A stretch of 64,000 bases of DNA from UBA2882 sp051877575 (GCA_051877575.1 JBJEJA010000038.1:1-64000), one strand, 5' to 3'. Shown: positions 35,520-43,886, counted from the stretch's first letter. The notes: a model not told the origin generated them from the letters alone. Translations and numbers: made by a program.

Positions 35520-36005
35520 CTATTTGACAATAATATCTCCGTACACACCACCGCTGGCTTTACACAGATCCTCCGGTGACAGCATAATCTGACAGCCGAT
35601 CTTCCCACCGCTGACATACATCTGATCCAGCTTCTCTGCCGTATCACTGATCACCGTCTTATACTGCTTTTTCATACCGATGGCAGTACATCCGCCGCGC
35701 ACATAACCGGTCACAGCCGTAATGTCCTTGACATGAATCATGGCAACAGATTTTTCACCCACTGCTTTTGCCGCTTTCTTCATATCCAGTTCCGCTTCAA
35801 TGGGCAGCACAAAAACAAAGTACTGTCTGCTTGCCCCCAAGGTCACTAAAGTCTTATAAACCTTTTCATGAGGAAGCCCCAGATGATCTGCCGTCTGAAT
35901 CCCGTCTACAAATTCCTCACACTCGTAGAATTGGTGGGTATAAGCTATTTTCATTCTATCCAAAGTGCGCATGGCATTGGTTTTTACTTCTTTTTGCTTC
36001 GCCAT
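35520..36005 (-). CDS. ybaK: Cys-tRNA(Pro)/Cys-tRNA(Cys) deacylase YbaK type
   Basis: This 161-aa protein of the YbaK/EbsC family hydrolyses mischarged Cys-tRNA(Pro) in trans. Family marks are YKTLVTLGASRQYFVFVLP near residue 55, the lysine and glycine-rich loop KDITAVTGYVRGGCTAIG, and the end SPEDLCKASGGVYGDI. ATG 36005 has AAGGAG 12 bases upstream; the frame extends to 36110, but that would overlap the rhomboid gene. It lies after the rhomboid gene in the same direction. Confidence 0.88.
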   Translation of the reverse strand: MAKQKEVKTNAMRTLDRMKIAYTHQFYECEEFVDGIQTADHLGLPHEKVYKTLVTLGASRQYFVFVLPIEAELDMKKAAKAVGEKSVAMIHVKDITAVTGYVRGGCTAIGMKKQYKTVISDTAEKLDQMYVSGGKIGCQIMLSPEDLCKASGGVYGDIIVK

Positions 36006-36061
36006 TTCTATCTTTTTCTCCTTATGTCTCTTCCCCGATGTCTCTGTGCGCTGTCTTACTT

Positions 36062-36634
36062 TCAGCGTGCACCTCTTTTGTTCATCATCATACCGAATAC
36101 ACCGCCGCATACGCCGCCGATGATATGCGTCAGTTGTGAAATATTATCTGCCGTAAATAATCCTGCCACAATCTGCTCACCCAGATACAGAATGACAACC
36201 ACGATCAGCGTCAGCGGAATTTTACCCTCCTTTACGCTGGTCACGGAAGACAAAATAATCATCATAAATACGATGCCGCTTGCACCCAGCAATGCCGTTG
36301 AAAACAGAAGATTATTGATCAGACCCGTTATAAAAGCCGTAAGCAGAATCATTTCCAACAAAAGCTTACTGCCATATTTTTCTTCCAGCATAGGGCCCAC
36401 CAGTAGGATCATCATCATGTTGTTGATATAATGGGATAGATTAGCATGTCCCAGAACATGACCGAACAGCCTTACATAGCCGAGTATATCCAACATAGGA
36501 GAACGATACACGCAGAAAAACAGGCGCGTAGTAAGTCCGTTTGTCAGATATCCAAGCAAAAGCACCACAAAAGATGCAAATGCAAAACTCAGTACCACCG
36601 GTGAATTATAGTCAATTTTCTTCAGTATTTTCAT
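36062..36634 (-). CDS. rhomboid-family intramembrane serine protease
   Basis: This 190-aa protein has six membrane helices with the rhomboid active site: HVLGHANLSHYINNMM (His and Asn of the oxyanion region), the nucleophile in LLGASGIVFMMI and the catalytic base in LTHIIGGVCGGVFG. It should cleave membrane-anchored substrates within the bilayer; targets are unknown. It is upstream of ybaK with 57 bases between. Confidence 0.88.
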   Translation of the reverse strand: MKILKKIDYNSPVVLSFAFASFVVLLLGYLTNGLTTRLFFCVYRSPMLDILGYVRLFGHVLGHANLSHYINNMMMILLVGPMLEEKYGSKLLLEMILLTAFITGLINNLLFSTALLGASGIVFMMIILSSVTSVKEGKIPLTLIVVVILYLGEQIVAGLFTADNISQLTHIIGGVCGGVFGMMMNKRGAR

Positions 36635-36760
36635 ATTTCATTTCCTCTCTTCTACCATCTACTATAGTATCAGAGATTCCATCGTTTTGCAAAACTCTCT
36701 TATTATTAAATCACACCTTTGCATCATAGTTGCATACTTTTTTAATCTTTTCTCAAAAAA

Positions 36761-36803
36761 ATCCCCACAAAATCAAAAATAGTAATTTCGACCTTGTGGG
36801 GAT
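36761..36803 (-). terminator. terminator downstream of the Rpn-type pseudogene
   Basis: On the minus strand the stem ATCCCCACAA (36803-36794) and its complement (36770-36761) is followed by seven T. It lies 19 bases after the pseudogene stop. Confidence 0.8.
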
Positions 36804-36822
36804 GATTTCCTCTGTATATCAC

Positions 36823-37633
36823 TTATATTTCATTTTGCTCACAATTACTTTCCACCAACTGCATAAACGCAGTAGCCTCTTTCGTTTCCAATGCCGCTTC
36901 ATACCAGGACTGTAATTGATCAGTATTCCCTGTTTCTTCCAATTTTTTCTCCAGTCCTTCCGGAATATCTCCCTGTTTTTTGAAATATGTCAGTATACAA
37001 CATATCAAAGTTTTCTTTAAGGTTTCCTCCTCGGCTTCTTTCCGTTCACAATCAATAATGTCTCCCAATGTCATATACTCATTCCTCACTTCCGGCAAAC
37101 TCCTTACCTGCTCAACAATCTCATTGATTTCCTCTGTTGCCTTATCTGTTGCCTTATCTGTCGCATTTTCTTTCCTACTGTTCTGGAAGTAATTCAGCAT
37201 TGCTTTCATGCTTTCATTTCCGCCTTTACATCCACCTGTGTAGAAATAAATAAACTCCAGCCCATCATCATAACAAAGATCCGAAACCTCCACACATTGA
37301 TTCTTGATACGGTATATCATATACCCGTAACCAAAGGGATCGTAATTCGTAATGGTTATTACATACAGATTAGGCAGCCTCAAAAATTCTTTTTCTCCAC
37401 TCTTCAGATGCCTTGCGTCTATCTTCGCCTGATAAAAACGATTGTGACGGGGCAGATGTACACCTCTTCTAAGATTCGGCTCCATGTCATAAATATTTAC
37501 CGGCGTTGTCACTTCATCCTCTGCCTCAAATTCCTGAATCTCCACATCCATACGGATACCTCGTTGCTCCGGCGTAAATGGCGGAATCATCCAATACGTT
37601 GAGTTCCTCCAATGTTTTGTTCGTATAACTCAT
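36823..37633 (-). pseudogene. Rpn/PD-(D/E)XK nuclease-type transposase gene, deleted and frameshifted
   Basis: Rpn proteins are recombination-promoting endonucleases often listed as transposases. The C-terminal 255 codons are open and typical: GIRMDVEIQEFE with the catalytic DxE-Q, RFYQAKIDARHLKSGEKEF, and DPFGYGYMIYRIKN. The true family start is upstream in another frame: AAGGAG, then ATG at 37633, coding MSYTNKTLEELNVLDD, which is the standard N-terminus. About 50 residues that normally lie between are missing, and the frame changes at the junction near 37585. A complete, active product is therefore unlikely. Low-complexity ATDKATDKAT is present near residue 145. Confidence 0.82.
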
Positions 37634-37877
37634 AAGACTCCTTCCCTTGGCGAAATCCACAGTTATACTTCTTCTCTTTTGGTTTTCGCCAACTTTTCAA
37701 TTTCATCGTGTGAAAATGTTGGCGAGATGCCAAAGAATACTGCCTGTCGGTGAACGACCGGCGAAACGATTTTCACGGATTGTAATATTTGATTGATTAC
37801 CATTGTATATTAGCCCAATATATTCTGTTTGTCAATTGTTTCTTTTCGTTTTTTAGATAGCTTTTTCCAAAATCAAT

Positions 37878-37904
37878 AAAAAGAAGCCCGGAACCAATCC
37901 GGAC
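37878..37904 (-). terminator. T-tailed hairpin, minus strand
   Basis: GTCCGGA and TCCGGGC pair around TTGGT and are followed on the minus strand by TTCTTTTTATTG. The word AAAAAGAAGCCCGGAACC is shared with the butyrate-operon terminator at 38775-38808, so one may be a copy of the other. What it ends is unclear. Confidence 0.5.
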
Positions 37905-37950
37905 ACCCACAGTAAATTTCTTTTGTGAAAATTCTTTTGTAAAATAACAG

Positions 37951-37979
37951 TTGACAATAATAAGTATTCAGATTAGTAT
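37951..37979 (+). promoter_or_regulatory. antitoxin RNA promoter
   Basis: TTGACA (37951-37956) and TAGTAT (37974-37979) are exactly 17 bases apart. No coding frame follows, only a short RNA that ends in a strong hairpin 50 bases later, so the promoter should produce a small RNA. Confidence 0.75.
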
Positions 37980-37985
37980 AAAAAT

Positions 37986-38075
37986 AGAAAAGGGCACTAC
38001 CGATAGACGGTTAGCCCACATATGTTAGCAAAAATAATCGCCTTCAGTTTGCAGACCAGAGGCGATTATTTTTGT
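37986..38075 (+). ncRNA. predicted antisense antitoxin RNA (about 90 nt)
   Basis: The predicted transcript starts about seven bases past the -10 box and ends at the hairpin of 38030-38073. Its first part folds into a hairpin (GGGCACTACCGATAG with CGGTTAGCCC). Its 3' half is antisense to the 3' end, stop codon and terminator of the toxin mRNA from the opposite strand. Convergent RNAs sharing one terminator and related 5' hairpins are the plan of Fst/par and TxpA/RatA type I systems. Boundaries are predicted from promoter and terminator only. Confidence 0.65.
38030..38073. terminator. shared bidirectional terminator of the toxin-antitoxin locus
   Basis: A perfect 14-base stem, AAAAATAATCGCCT (38030-38043) with its complement (38060-38073), has five T at the end in both directions. 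It ends the antitoxin RNA on the plus strand and the toxin mRNA on the minus strand. Confidence 0.9.
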
Positions 38076-38161
38076 GATTTATTACTTCCGATTGTATATC
38101 CGAGACCGAATGCAGTGAGCACAAGACTCACAACAGCAATCAGACCTTCCATTGTCATCAT
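38066..38161 (-). CDS. small holin-like type I toxin peptide
   Basis: A 31-residue hydrophobic peptide, MMTMEGLIAVVSLVLTAF followed by GLGYTIGSNKSQK: one membrane helix and a short charged tail, as in the Firmicutes holin-like/Fst/TxpA toxin group. AGAGGG lies nine bases before ATG 38161; an ATG at 38170 would add three residues but sits directly on that site. The stop codon is inside the shared terminator stem. A 17-spaced promoter is 150 bases upstream. Too much protein would be expected to harm the membrane; the antisense RNA would hold translation down. Too short for standard gene finders. Confidence 0.72.
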   Translation of the reverse strand: MMTMEGLIAVVSLVLTAFGLGYTIGSNKSQK

Positions 38162-38245
38162 GGCAATCATCCCTCTTTCGTACAAATTTCCAATGCAGGA
38201 AAGCATATAAATCTATCTTTGATACACTGGATTTTTATATTAACA

Positions 38246-38339
38246 GAGGGTCACAGTCCCTCTGATTGAAGGACTAACCGCCTACCGTGAATGGTAGTAC
38301 CCATGAAAATAGTGTAGCAGAAGAAATGGCAAAGCACAA
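38246..38339 (-). promoter_or_regulatory. toxin promoter and structured 5' leader
   Basis: On the minus strand TTGTGC (38339-38334) and TACACT (38316-38311) are 17 bases apart. The leader starts with a hairpin-forming stretch (38302-38272) that resembles the antitoxin's 5' end, then AGAGGGACTGTGACCCTCT (38263-38245), a six-pair hairpin. Its CCCTCT arm is also complementary to the toxin's ribosome binding site AGAGGG at 38176-38171, so the leader can hide the site. Confidence 0.65.
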
Positions 38340-38416
38340 CAGATAATAAGAAAAAATCAAACGAATTAACGTTAATTTTGAAAAATTTTCTTACATCCAA
38401 ACTATATATTTGAAAT

Positions 38417-38485
38417 ATCTCCAATGTCATATACTCATTTCTCACTTCCGGCAAACTTCTCATCTGCTCGTCAATCTCTTTGTGT
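38417..38485 (-). pseudogene. short fragment of an Rpn-type nuclease gene
   Basis: About 70 bases are close to 37060-37130 of the Rpn pseudogene and code VRSLPEVRNEYMTL-like words on the minus strand (here MRSLPEVRNEYMTL). The rest of the gene is absent. It is a second remnant of the same family and marks this island as a site of repeated insertion and loss. Confidence 0.7.
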
Positions 38486-38509
38486 TTCTTTTAAATGCAG
38501 ATAAACAAA

Positions 38510-38757
38510 AGCCGTGAATATGTCACAAGCGGATTTGATTTCTTGAAGCTCTTGTGGAAAAGGACATATTTTCTTACTGAATGCCTCAATAAATCAGGGG
38601 AAAATTGCCCGGATGGCAATTTAAGCCGTCAGCAGCACGGATGCCCCATTGACGGCTACCCGTATAGTTCAAAAATTTATCCGCATTCTGTTAGAAAACA
38701 TGTACCTTCCCACACAGCTTTAAGAAATCAAATCCGCTTGTAACCCATTCCGGCGTT
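38510..38757. repeat. 248-bp palindromic element, MITE-like or structured RNA
   Basis: A perfect 20-base terminal inverted repeat, ACAAGCGGATTTGATTTCTT (38525-38544) with its complement at 38722-38741, is nested in a longer imperfect palindrome that covers nearly the whole element. Inside are two further hairpins: AAATTGCC/GGCAATTT (38601-38622) and GCCGTCA/TGACGGC (38625-38656). No gene is inside; the open frame across it is a by-product. It may be a non-autonomous transposable element or a DNA copy of a folded RNA. Confidence 0.7.
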
Positions 38758-38774
38758 TAGCTCATAATCTATGC

Positions 38775-38808
38775 AAAAAAAGAAGCCCGGAACCGGCGTC
38801 CAGACTTC
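38775..38808 (-). terminator. terminator of the butyrate operon
   Basis: On the minus strand GAAGTCTGGA and TCCGGGCTTC pair (with two G-T pairs) around CGCCGGT and are followed by seven T. It is about 90 bases past the etfA stop. Confidence 0.85.
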
Positions 38809-38895
38809 CTTTTCTCTGATATAAATATGTATCAGCCGATGACAGCGGCAAAAGCGTACGGTGCCGTCTGCCATCGATTTATAAAGTAAAACAGA

Positions 38896-39963
38896 TTACT
38901 TTTCTGCTAATGCAGCTTTGATTGCCTCTGTTAACTGAGGAACAATCTTATTCAAGTCACCAACTACACCGTAGTCAGCTACATCAAAAATCGGAGCATC
39001 TTCATCTTTGTTGATTGCAACAATGATATCGGATTCTTCCATACCTGCAACGTGCTGAATCGCACCGGAAATACCGATTGCAAAGTATACGCTGGGACGA
39101 ACCGTCTTACCTGTCTGACCAACCTGCAGATCTTTCGGTTTCCAACCGGAGTCTACAACTGCACGGGAGCAGGATACGGTACCGCCAAGCACTTCTGCCA
39201 GATCCTCTAATAATTTGAAGTTTTCGGGAGAACCGACTCCACGGCCACCGGAAACCAAGATCTTAGCATCCATGATATCTACGGTATCAGAAACTGCTTT
39301 TACAACTTCTTTGATCGTTACATATTTGTTGTTAGGTGTGAAACCGGGATTGAATTCAACAACCTCTGCTTTAGCACCTTTCACAGGCTCAATTTTCTGC
39401 ATAACGCCGGGACGAACGGTAGCCATCTGAGGACGGTTATCGGGGCAGGCGATGGTAGCGATTGTGTTACCACCGAATGCAGGACGGGTCATTAACAACT
39501 GATTGTGTTTCTGCTCATCTTCTTTACCGGGAATTGCTACCAACGGGAAATCACCGATTTCCAGTACGGTACAGTCAGCTGTCAGACCGGTCTGAACTCT
39601 TGCGGAAACGGTAGGACCAAGGTCACGACCGATTGCTGTAGCACCTACTAACATGATTTCAGGTTTGTACTCATTGATAACAGATGCCAATGCATGTGCA
39701 TAGGGCTCTGTTCTGTACTCTTTTAATTCAGGATCGTCAACAACGATGACACGATCTGCACCATACTCTGCTAACTGATCAACAAGATTTTTTACATCGG
39801 AACCGATCAATACTGCGGTTACCTCTTTTGTTTCTAAAGAAGCAGCTAATTCTTTTGCTTTTCCAAGTAATTCAAAAGCAATGCCGCTGATTTGATTATC
39901 AACCTGCTGCGCAAATACAAAGACACCTTTGTACTGTGCGATCTCTTCTGGACTCATTTTCAT
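38896..39963 (-). CDS. etfA: electron transfer flavoprotein subunit alpha (butyryl-CoA dehydrogenase complex)
   Basis: EtfA holds the second FAD of the flavoprotein pair that carries electrons to and from Bcd. The 355-aa protein has the N-terminal Rossmann-like domain and the C-terminal FAD-binding part with SRAVVDSGWKPKDLQVGQTG, SVYFAIGISGAIQHVAGM and AINKDEDAPIFDVADYGVVGD. It is the last gene of the operon, 29 bases after etfB. In clostridia the complex bifurcates electrons of NADH between crotonyl-CoA and ferredoxin. Confidence 0.95.
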   Translation of the reverse strand: MKMSPEEIAQYKGVFVFAQQVDNQISGIAFELLGKAKELAASLETKEVTAVLIGSDVKNLVDQLAEYGADRVIVVDDPELKEYRTEPYAHALASVINEYKPEIMLVGATAIGRDLGPTVSARVQTGLTADCTVLEIGDFPLVAIPGKEDEQKHNQLLMTRPAFGGNTIATIACPDNRPQMATVRPGVMQKIEPVKGAKAEVVEFNPGFTPNNKYVTIKEVVKAVSDTVDIMDAKILVSGGRGVGSPENFKLLEDLAEVLGGTVSCSRAVVDSGWKPKDLQVGQTGKTVRPSVYFAIGISGAIQHVAGMEESDIIVAINKDEDAPIFDVADYGVVGDLNKIVPQLTEAIKAALAEK

Positions 39964-39992
39964 AATTGTTCACCACTTTTCCTTATTCTAAA

Positions 39993-40778
39993 TTAAATAA
40001 CATGTTTCTCTTTTAATTTACCTACGATATAAGATACTGCCTCATCCGGAGAGTCGGGAGTAACTTTCTCGCCTGCACCCTTACGAACTTTGTCGGATGC
40101 TTTTGCGATCTTTGTAGGAGATCCGTTCAGACCTAAGTTGCCGTCTTCTACATCTTTCAGATCTGCACGGCCCCAGGTTGTGATCTCAGCTTTGCAAGCA
40201 TCGAAGATACCACCGGGAGTCATGTAACGGGGATCATTTAATTCAGAAAGTGCTGTTATTAATGCAGGCATCTTTACCTCTAATACATGATATCTGTCAT
40301 CATACTGACGCTGAACGATGACTTTGTCACCTTCAATTTTAAGATCCTGTGCGTAAGAAATAACAGGTAATCCTAAATGCTCAGCGATCTGAGGACCAAC
40401 CTGAGCGGTATCACCGTCGATAGCCTGACGGCCAGTGATGATCAGGTCATACTCCAAGTTTCTCAGAGCACCTGCGATTGTTGTGGATGTTGCCCAGGTA
40501 TCGGCACCACCTAATACTCTATCTGTTACCAAAACGCCCTTGTCAGCACCCATAGCGATTGCTTCACGAAGAACGTCTGTAGCCTTGGGAAGACCCATTG
40601 TCAGAACGGTTACTTCTGCACCATACTGATCTTTTAATCTTAAAGCTGCCTCTAAACCAGCTTTGTCATCGGGGTTCATGATTGCAAGCATTGCTCCTCT
40701 GTCCAGAGTTCCATCCGGATTGAATTTAACGCCGCCCTTTGTATCAGGAACCTGTTTAATACAAACTACGATTTTCAC
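39993..40778 (-). CDS. etfB: electron transfer flavoprotein subunit beta
   Basis: EtfB carries the FAD that receives electrons from NADH in bifurcating complexes. The 261-aa protein begins MKIVVCIKQVPDT, contains the ETF-beta signature around YDLIITGRQAIDGDTAQVGP near residue 117, and ends with the usual EKHVI. It lies between bcd and etfA with spacers of 13 and 29 bases. The family's bifurcation mode is known for Bcd-associated EtfAB; here it is inferred from the operon. Confidence 0.95.
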   Translation of the reverse strand: MKIVVCIKQVPDTKGGVKFNPDGTLDRGAMLAIMNPDDKAGLEAALRLKDQYGAEVTVLTMGLPKATDVLREAIAMGADKGVLVTDRVLGGADTWATSTTIAGALRNLEYDLIITGRQAIDGDTAQVGPQIAEHLGLPVISYAQDLKIEGDKVIVQRQYDDRYHVLEVKMPALITALSELNDPRYMTPGGIFDACKAEITTWGRADLKDVEDGNLGLNGSPTKIAKASDKVRKGAGEKVTPDSPDEAVSYIVGKLKEKHVI

Positions 40779-40791
40779 GATAACGTACCTC

Positions 40792-41964
40792 CTATTTTAA
40801 TAAACTTCCAGAAATAACCATACGCTGAACTTCAGAAGTTCCTTCGTAGATCTCTGTAATCTTAGCATCACGCATCATACGCTCAACATTGTACTCTTTG
40901 ATATAACCATATCCACCATGTAACTGAACGCATTTTGTTGTTACTTCCATAGCTACCTCTGCAGCATATAATTTAGCCATAGCAGCCTCTACAGAGTAAG
41001 AAACCTTAGCGCCTGCCTGGAACTCGTCTTTCTTCTTAGCAGCTTTGTAAACTAATAATTTAGCAGCTTCTACTTTTGTAGCCAGATCAGCTAATACAAA
41101 CTGTGTATTCTGGAACTGAGCGATAGCTCTGCCGAACTGTTTTCTTTCTTTTACATATTCGATCGTTGTCTCTAAAGCGCCTTCGGCAATACCAAGTGCC
41201 TGTGCAGCGATACCGATACGTCCGCCGTCCAGAGTATGCATTGCTATCGCAAAACCTTTACCCTTCTGTCCCAGTAAGTTTTCCTTCGGAATACGGCAGT
41301 CTGTGAAGATCAGCTCATAGGTAGAGGAAGCACAGATACCCATTTTATTCTCTTTGGTACCGAATGTGAATCCGGGTGTTCCTTTTTCAACGATGAATGC
41401 GGAAATTTCTTTCTGCATACGGCCACGTTTCTCAATCTTACCTGTTACAGCGATGATTACATATACATCAGCTTCTTTACCGTTTGTGATAAAGCACTTG
41501 GAACCGTTCAATACCCATTCTCCCGTTGCTTCATCCAAAACAGCTTTTGTCTGCTGTCCCTGTGCGTCAGTACCTGCGCCGGGCTCGGTTAAACCGAAAG
41601 CACCAAGCTTCTTACCGGATGCCAGATCGGGAACATATTTTGCTTTCTGCTCGGGAGTACCGTATGTTAAAATCGGGTCTACACAAAGAGAAGTATGTGC
41701 AGAAACGATAACACCTGTCGTACCGCAAACCTTGGATAATTCCTCAACACACATAGCATATGTTAAGATATCACATCCCTGGCCACCCATATCCTTCGGT
41801 ACCGGAATACCCAAGAAACCATATTTAGCCAATTTGTCAACTGTCTCTCTGGGAAATCTGTGTTCCTCATCAATTTCCTGAGCGAGAGGCTTTACTTCGT
41901 TTTCAGCGAAATCTTTGAATAACTGTCTCGCCATTTCATGTTCTTTGCTTAAAGTAAAATCCAT
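40792..41964 (-). CDS. bcd: butyryl-CoA dehydrogenase
   Basis: Bcd reduces crotonyl-CoA to butyryl-CoA with electrons from EtfAB. This 390-aa acyl-CoA dehydrogenase shows the N-terminal helical domain, FAD-binding FGLTEPGAGTDAQGQQT near 125 and the C-terminal four-helix part with the catalytic Glu in EIYEGTSEVQRMVIS. The length is standard. It lies between hbd and etfB. Redox partner genes are next to it, which supports a fermentative role over fatty-acid breakdown. Confidence 0.95.
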   Translation of the reverse strand: MDFTLSKEHEMARQLFKDFAENEVKPLAQEIDEEHRFPRETVDKLAKYGFLGIPVPKDMGGQGCDILTYAMCVEELSKVCGTTGVIVSAHTSLCVDPILTYGTPEQKAKYVPDLASGKKLGAFGLTEPGAGTDAQGQQTKAVLDEATGEWVLNGSKCFITNGKEADVYVIIAVTGKIEKRGRMQKEISAFIVEKGTPGFTFGTKENKMGICASSTYELIFTDCRIPKENLLGQKGKGFAIAMHTLDGGRIGIAAQALGIAEGALETTIEYVKERKQFGRAIAQFQNTQFVLADLATKVEAAKLLVYKAAKKKDEFQAGAKVSYSVEAAMAKLYAAEVAMEVTTKCVQLHGGYGYIKEYNVERMMRDAKITEIYEGTSEVQRMVISGSLLK

Positions 41965-42002
41965 TTCTTCTATTTCCTCCTAATTTTTTTAACACTCTTT
42001 CA

Positions 42003-42875
42003 TTACTGAGCATCAACCGGGGTCTTTGTACGATCAGCATTGTATACATAGAAGCCCTTGCCGCTCTTGCAGCCGAGGTTGCCGCCACGTACCATCTTGC
42101 GGATCAACGGACAAGCACGATATTTGCTGTCGCCGGTCTCTTTATAAAGTACATCCATAATTGCAAGGCAGATATCAAGACCGATAAAGTCACCCAATTC
42201 AAGGGGTCCCATAGGATGATTTGCGCCAAGCTTCATAGCTGCATCAATACCTGCGATGTCGGAAACACCTTCCATTTTGATGAAAGCAGCTTCATTGATC
42301 ATCGGGATCAAAATACGGTTTACCACAAAACCGGCAGCTTCATTTACCTGTACAGCAGTCTTTCCGATTTCTTCGGAGATTTTCTTGATGGCTGCTACTG
42401 TCTCATCGGGTGTATTTACACCGGCAATGACCTCAACCAGTTTCATACGATCAGCAGGATTGAAGAAGTGCATACCGATCATCGGACGGGTAAGTCCGTT
42501 ACCGATTTCCGTAATGGAAAGGCTGGATGTATTGGATGCAAAAATACATTCCGGTTTTGCAATCTTGTCTAACTCAGAAAATGTAGTTTTCTTTACATTC
42601 ATATCTTCGAATGCAGCTTCAACGATCAGATCGCAGTCTGCACAAAGATCTTCTTTCAGGCCGGGTGTGATGCTTGCAAGAATTGCATCAACAGCCTCCT
42701 GTGTCATTTTTCCTTTTTCTACCAGTCTTGCATAGCCTTTGGCAATTTTGTCTTTTCCGCCTTCAGCCCATTCCTGTTTGATGTCGCACAGTGCAACTTC
42801 ATAGCCTTCAACCTGAGCAAATGCTTTCGCAATGCCCTGTCCCATAGTTCCGGCACCAATAATACCTACTTTCAT
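42003..42875 (-). CDS. hbd: 3-hydroxybutyryl-CoA dehydrogenase
   Basis: Hbd reduces acetoacetyl-CoA to 3-hydroxybutyryl-CoA with NAD(P)H. The 290-aa protein has the Rossmann loop GIIGAGTMGQGIA at the start, the catalytic His in MIGMHFFNPADRMKLVEV, and the C-terminal helical domain with HPMGPLELGDFIGLD. It follows crt in the operon. A 109-base gap before it contains no hairpin of note, so the operon seems continuous. Confidence 0.95.
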   Translation of the reverse strand: MKVGIIGAGTMGQGIAKAFAQVEGYEVALCDIKQEWAEGGKDKIAKGYARLVEKGKMTQEAVDAILASITPGLKEDLCADCDLIVEAAFEDMNVKKTTFSELDKIAKPECIFASNTSSLSITEIGNGLTRPMIGMHFFNPADRMKLVEVIAGVNTPDETVAAIKKISEEIGKTAVQVNEAAGFVVNRILIPMINEAAFIKMEGVSDIAGIDAAMKLGANHPMGPLELGDFIGLDICLAIMDVLYKETGDSKYRACPLIRKMVRGGNLGCKSGKGFYVYNADRTKTPVDAQ

Positions 42876-42984
42876 TGTAGATCCTCCTTATATGATTGAT
42901 ATTGTTATTGTTTTCCGTGCAGCCGCCCAAAGCCTTACCGGACAGAAGGCAGCCAACGGCATGATTACCTTTTATCTTCTGCTG

Positions 42985-43770
42985 TTAGCAGTTTTTGAAC
43001 GGCTCTTTTACTTTTTCTTTGTTTTTATCAAGGAAAAATGCCATTCCGTACTTCTGGTCTTCTGTCTCGAAGCAGTCACCGAATAATTTCTCCTCGATCA
43101 CGATAGCCTGATCCATATCCACTTCCAGACCGTCATTAATGGCTTTCTTGCAGTTACGTACGGCAATCGGTGCATTTTTTGCAATCGTGTTTGCTAACTT
43201 CTCTGCTGCTGCCATTAACTCTTCCTGAGGATAAACCGCATTGACAAGACCGATTCTGAATGCTTCATCGGCTTTGATGTTGCGTGCGGAATAGATCATC
43301 TGTTTTGCCATTCCGGGTCCCACGATTCTTGCCAGTCTCTGTGTACCGCCAAATCCGGGAGTAATTCCCAGACCAACCTCAGGTTGTCCGAATACTGCGT
43401 TATCGGAACAGATTCTGATATCACAGCTCATGGAAATCTCACAACCGCCGCCGAGCGCAAAGCCGTTTACGGCTGCAATAACGGGGATGGGGAATGTCTC
43501 CAATTTGCGGAAAACATCATTTCCTTTCTTACCGAATGCTTCACCTTCCGCTTTTGTCAGAGTGCTCATTTCTCCGATGTCTGCACCTGCAACGAAGGAT
43601 TTCTGACCTGCACCTGTTAAGATCAGGCATCTGATTGCAGATAAATCTACTGCATCAAGTGTTGCGTCAAGTTCTTCCAACACTTTGGAGTTCAATGCGT
43701 TTAATGCTTTTTCTCTGCTGATGGTAATGATACCTACAGCACCTTTTGCTTCGTATACTACGAATTCCAT
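42985..43770 (-). CDS. crt: 3-hydroxybutyryl-CoA dehydratase (crotonase)
   Basis: Crt removes water from 3-hydroxybutyryl-CoA to give crotonyl-CoA. The 261-aa protein has the crotonase oxyanion loops AGADIGEM near residue 66 and FALGGGCEISMSCDIR near residue 106, and the second catalytic Glu in GQPEVGLGITPGFGGTQRL. I start at ATG 43770, which gives the normal family length and follows AAGGAG; the frame is open to 43857. Confidence 0.94.
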   Translation of the reverse strand: MEFVVYEAKGAVGIITISREKALNALNSKVLEELDATLDAVDLSAIRCLILTGAGQKSFVAGADIGEMSTLTKAEGEAFGKKGNDVFRKLETFPIPVIAAVNGFALGGGCEISMSCDIRICSDNAVFGQPEVGLGITPGFGGTQRLARIVGPGMAKQMIYSARNIKADEAFRIGLVNAVYPQEELMAAAEKLANTIAKNAPIAVRNCKKAINDGLEVDMDQAIVIEEKLFGDCFETEDQKYGMAFFLDKNKEKVKEPFKNC

Positions 43771-43886
43771 ATTATGTAGCTCCTTCCATTTTTTGGTATT
43801 ACCGCCTTTACGCGCAAAAACACCTTGACCTGTTTTCCCTGTAATTTGGAAAAACAAGCCATGGTGTATTTTTAATGAGTTAATAA

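Larger units (their letters stand above)
37634..38895. other. accessory island without large genes
   Basis: This 1.26-kb stretch between the Rpn pseudogene and etfA holds no large gene. It contains a T-tailed hairpin (37878-37904), a type I toxin-antitoxin locus (37951-38339), a short Rpn-like fragment (38417-38485), a 248-bp palindromic element (38510-38757) and the butyrate-operon terminator. It is more A/T rich than its surroundings. The rest (37634-37877) shows only an inverted repeat around 37690-37790 (GGCGA-type words) and no gene. Confidence 0.8.

Noticed and set aside
38495..38743. 82-residue open frame across the palindromic element
   Set aside because: It runs through both arms of an inverted repeat, has no ribosome site and no protein-like composition.
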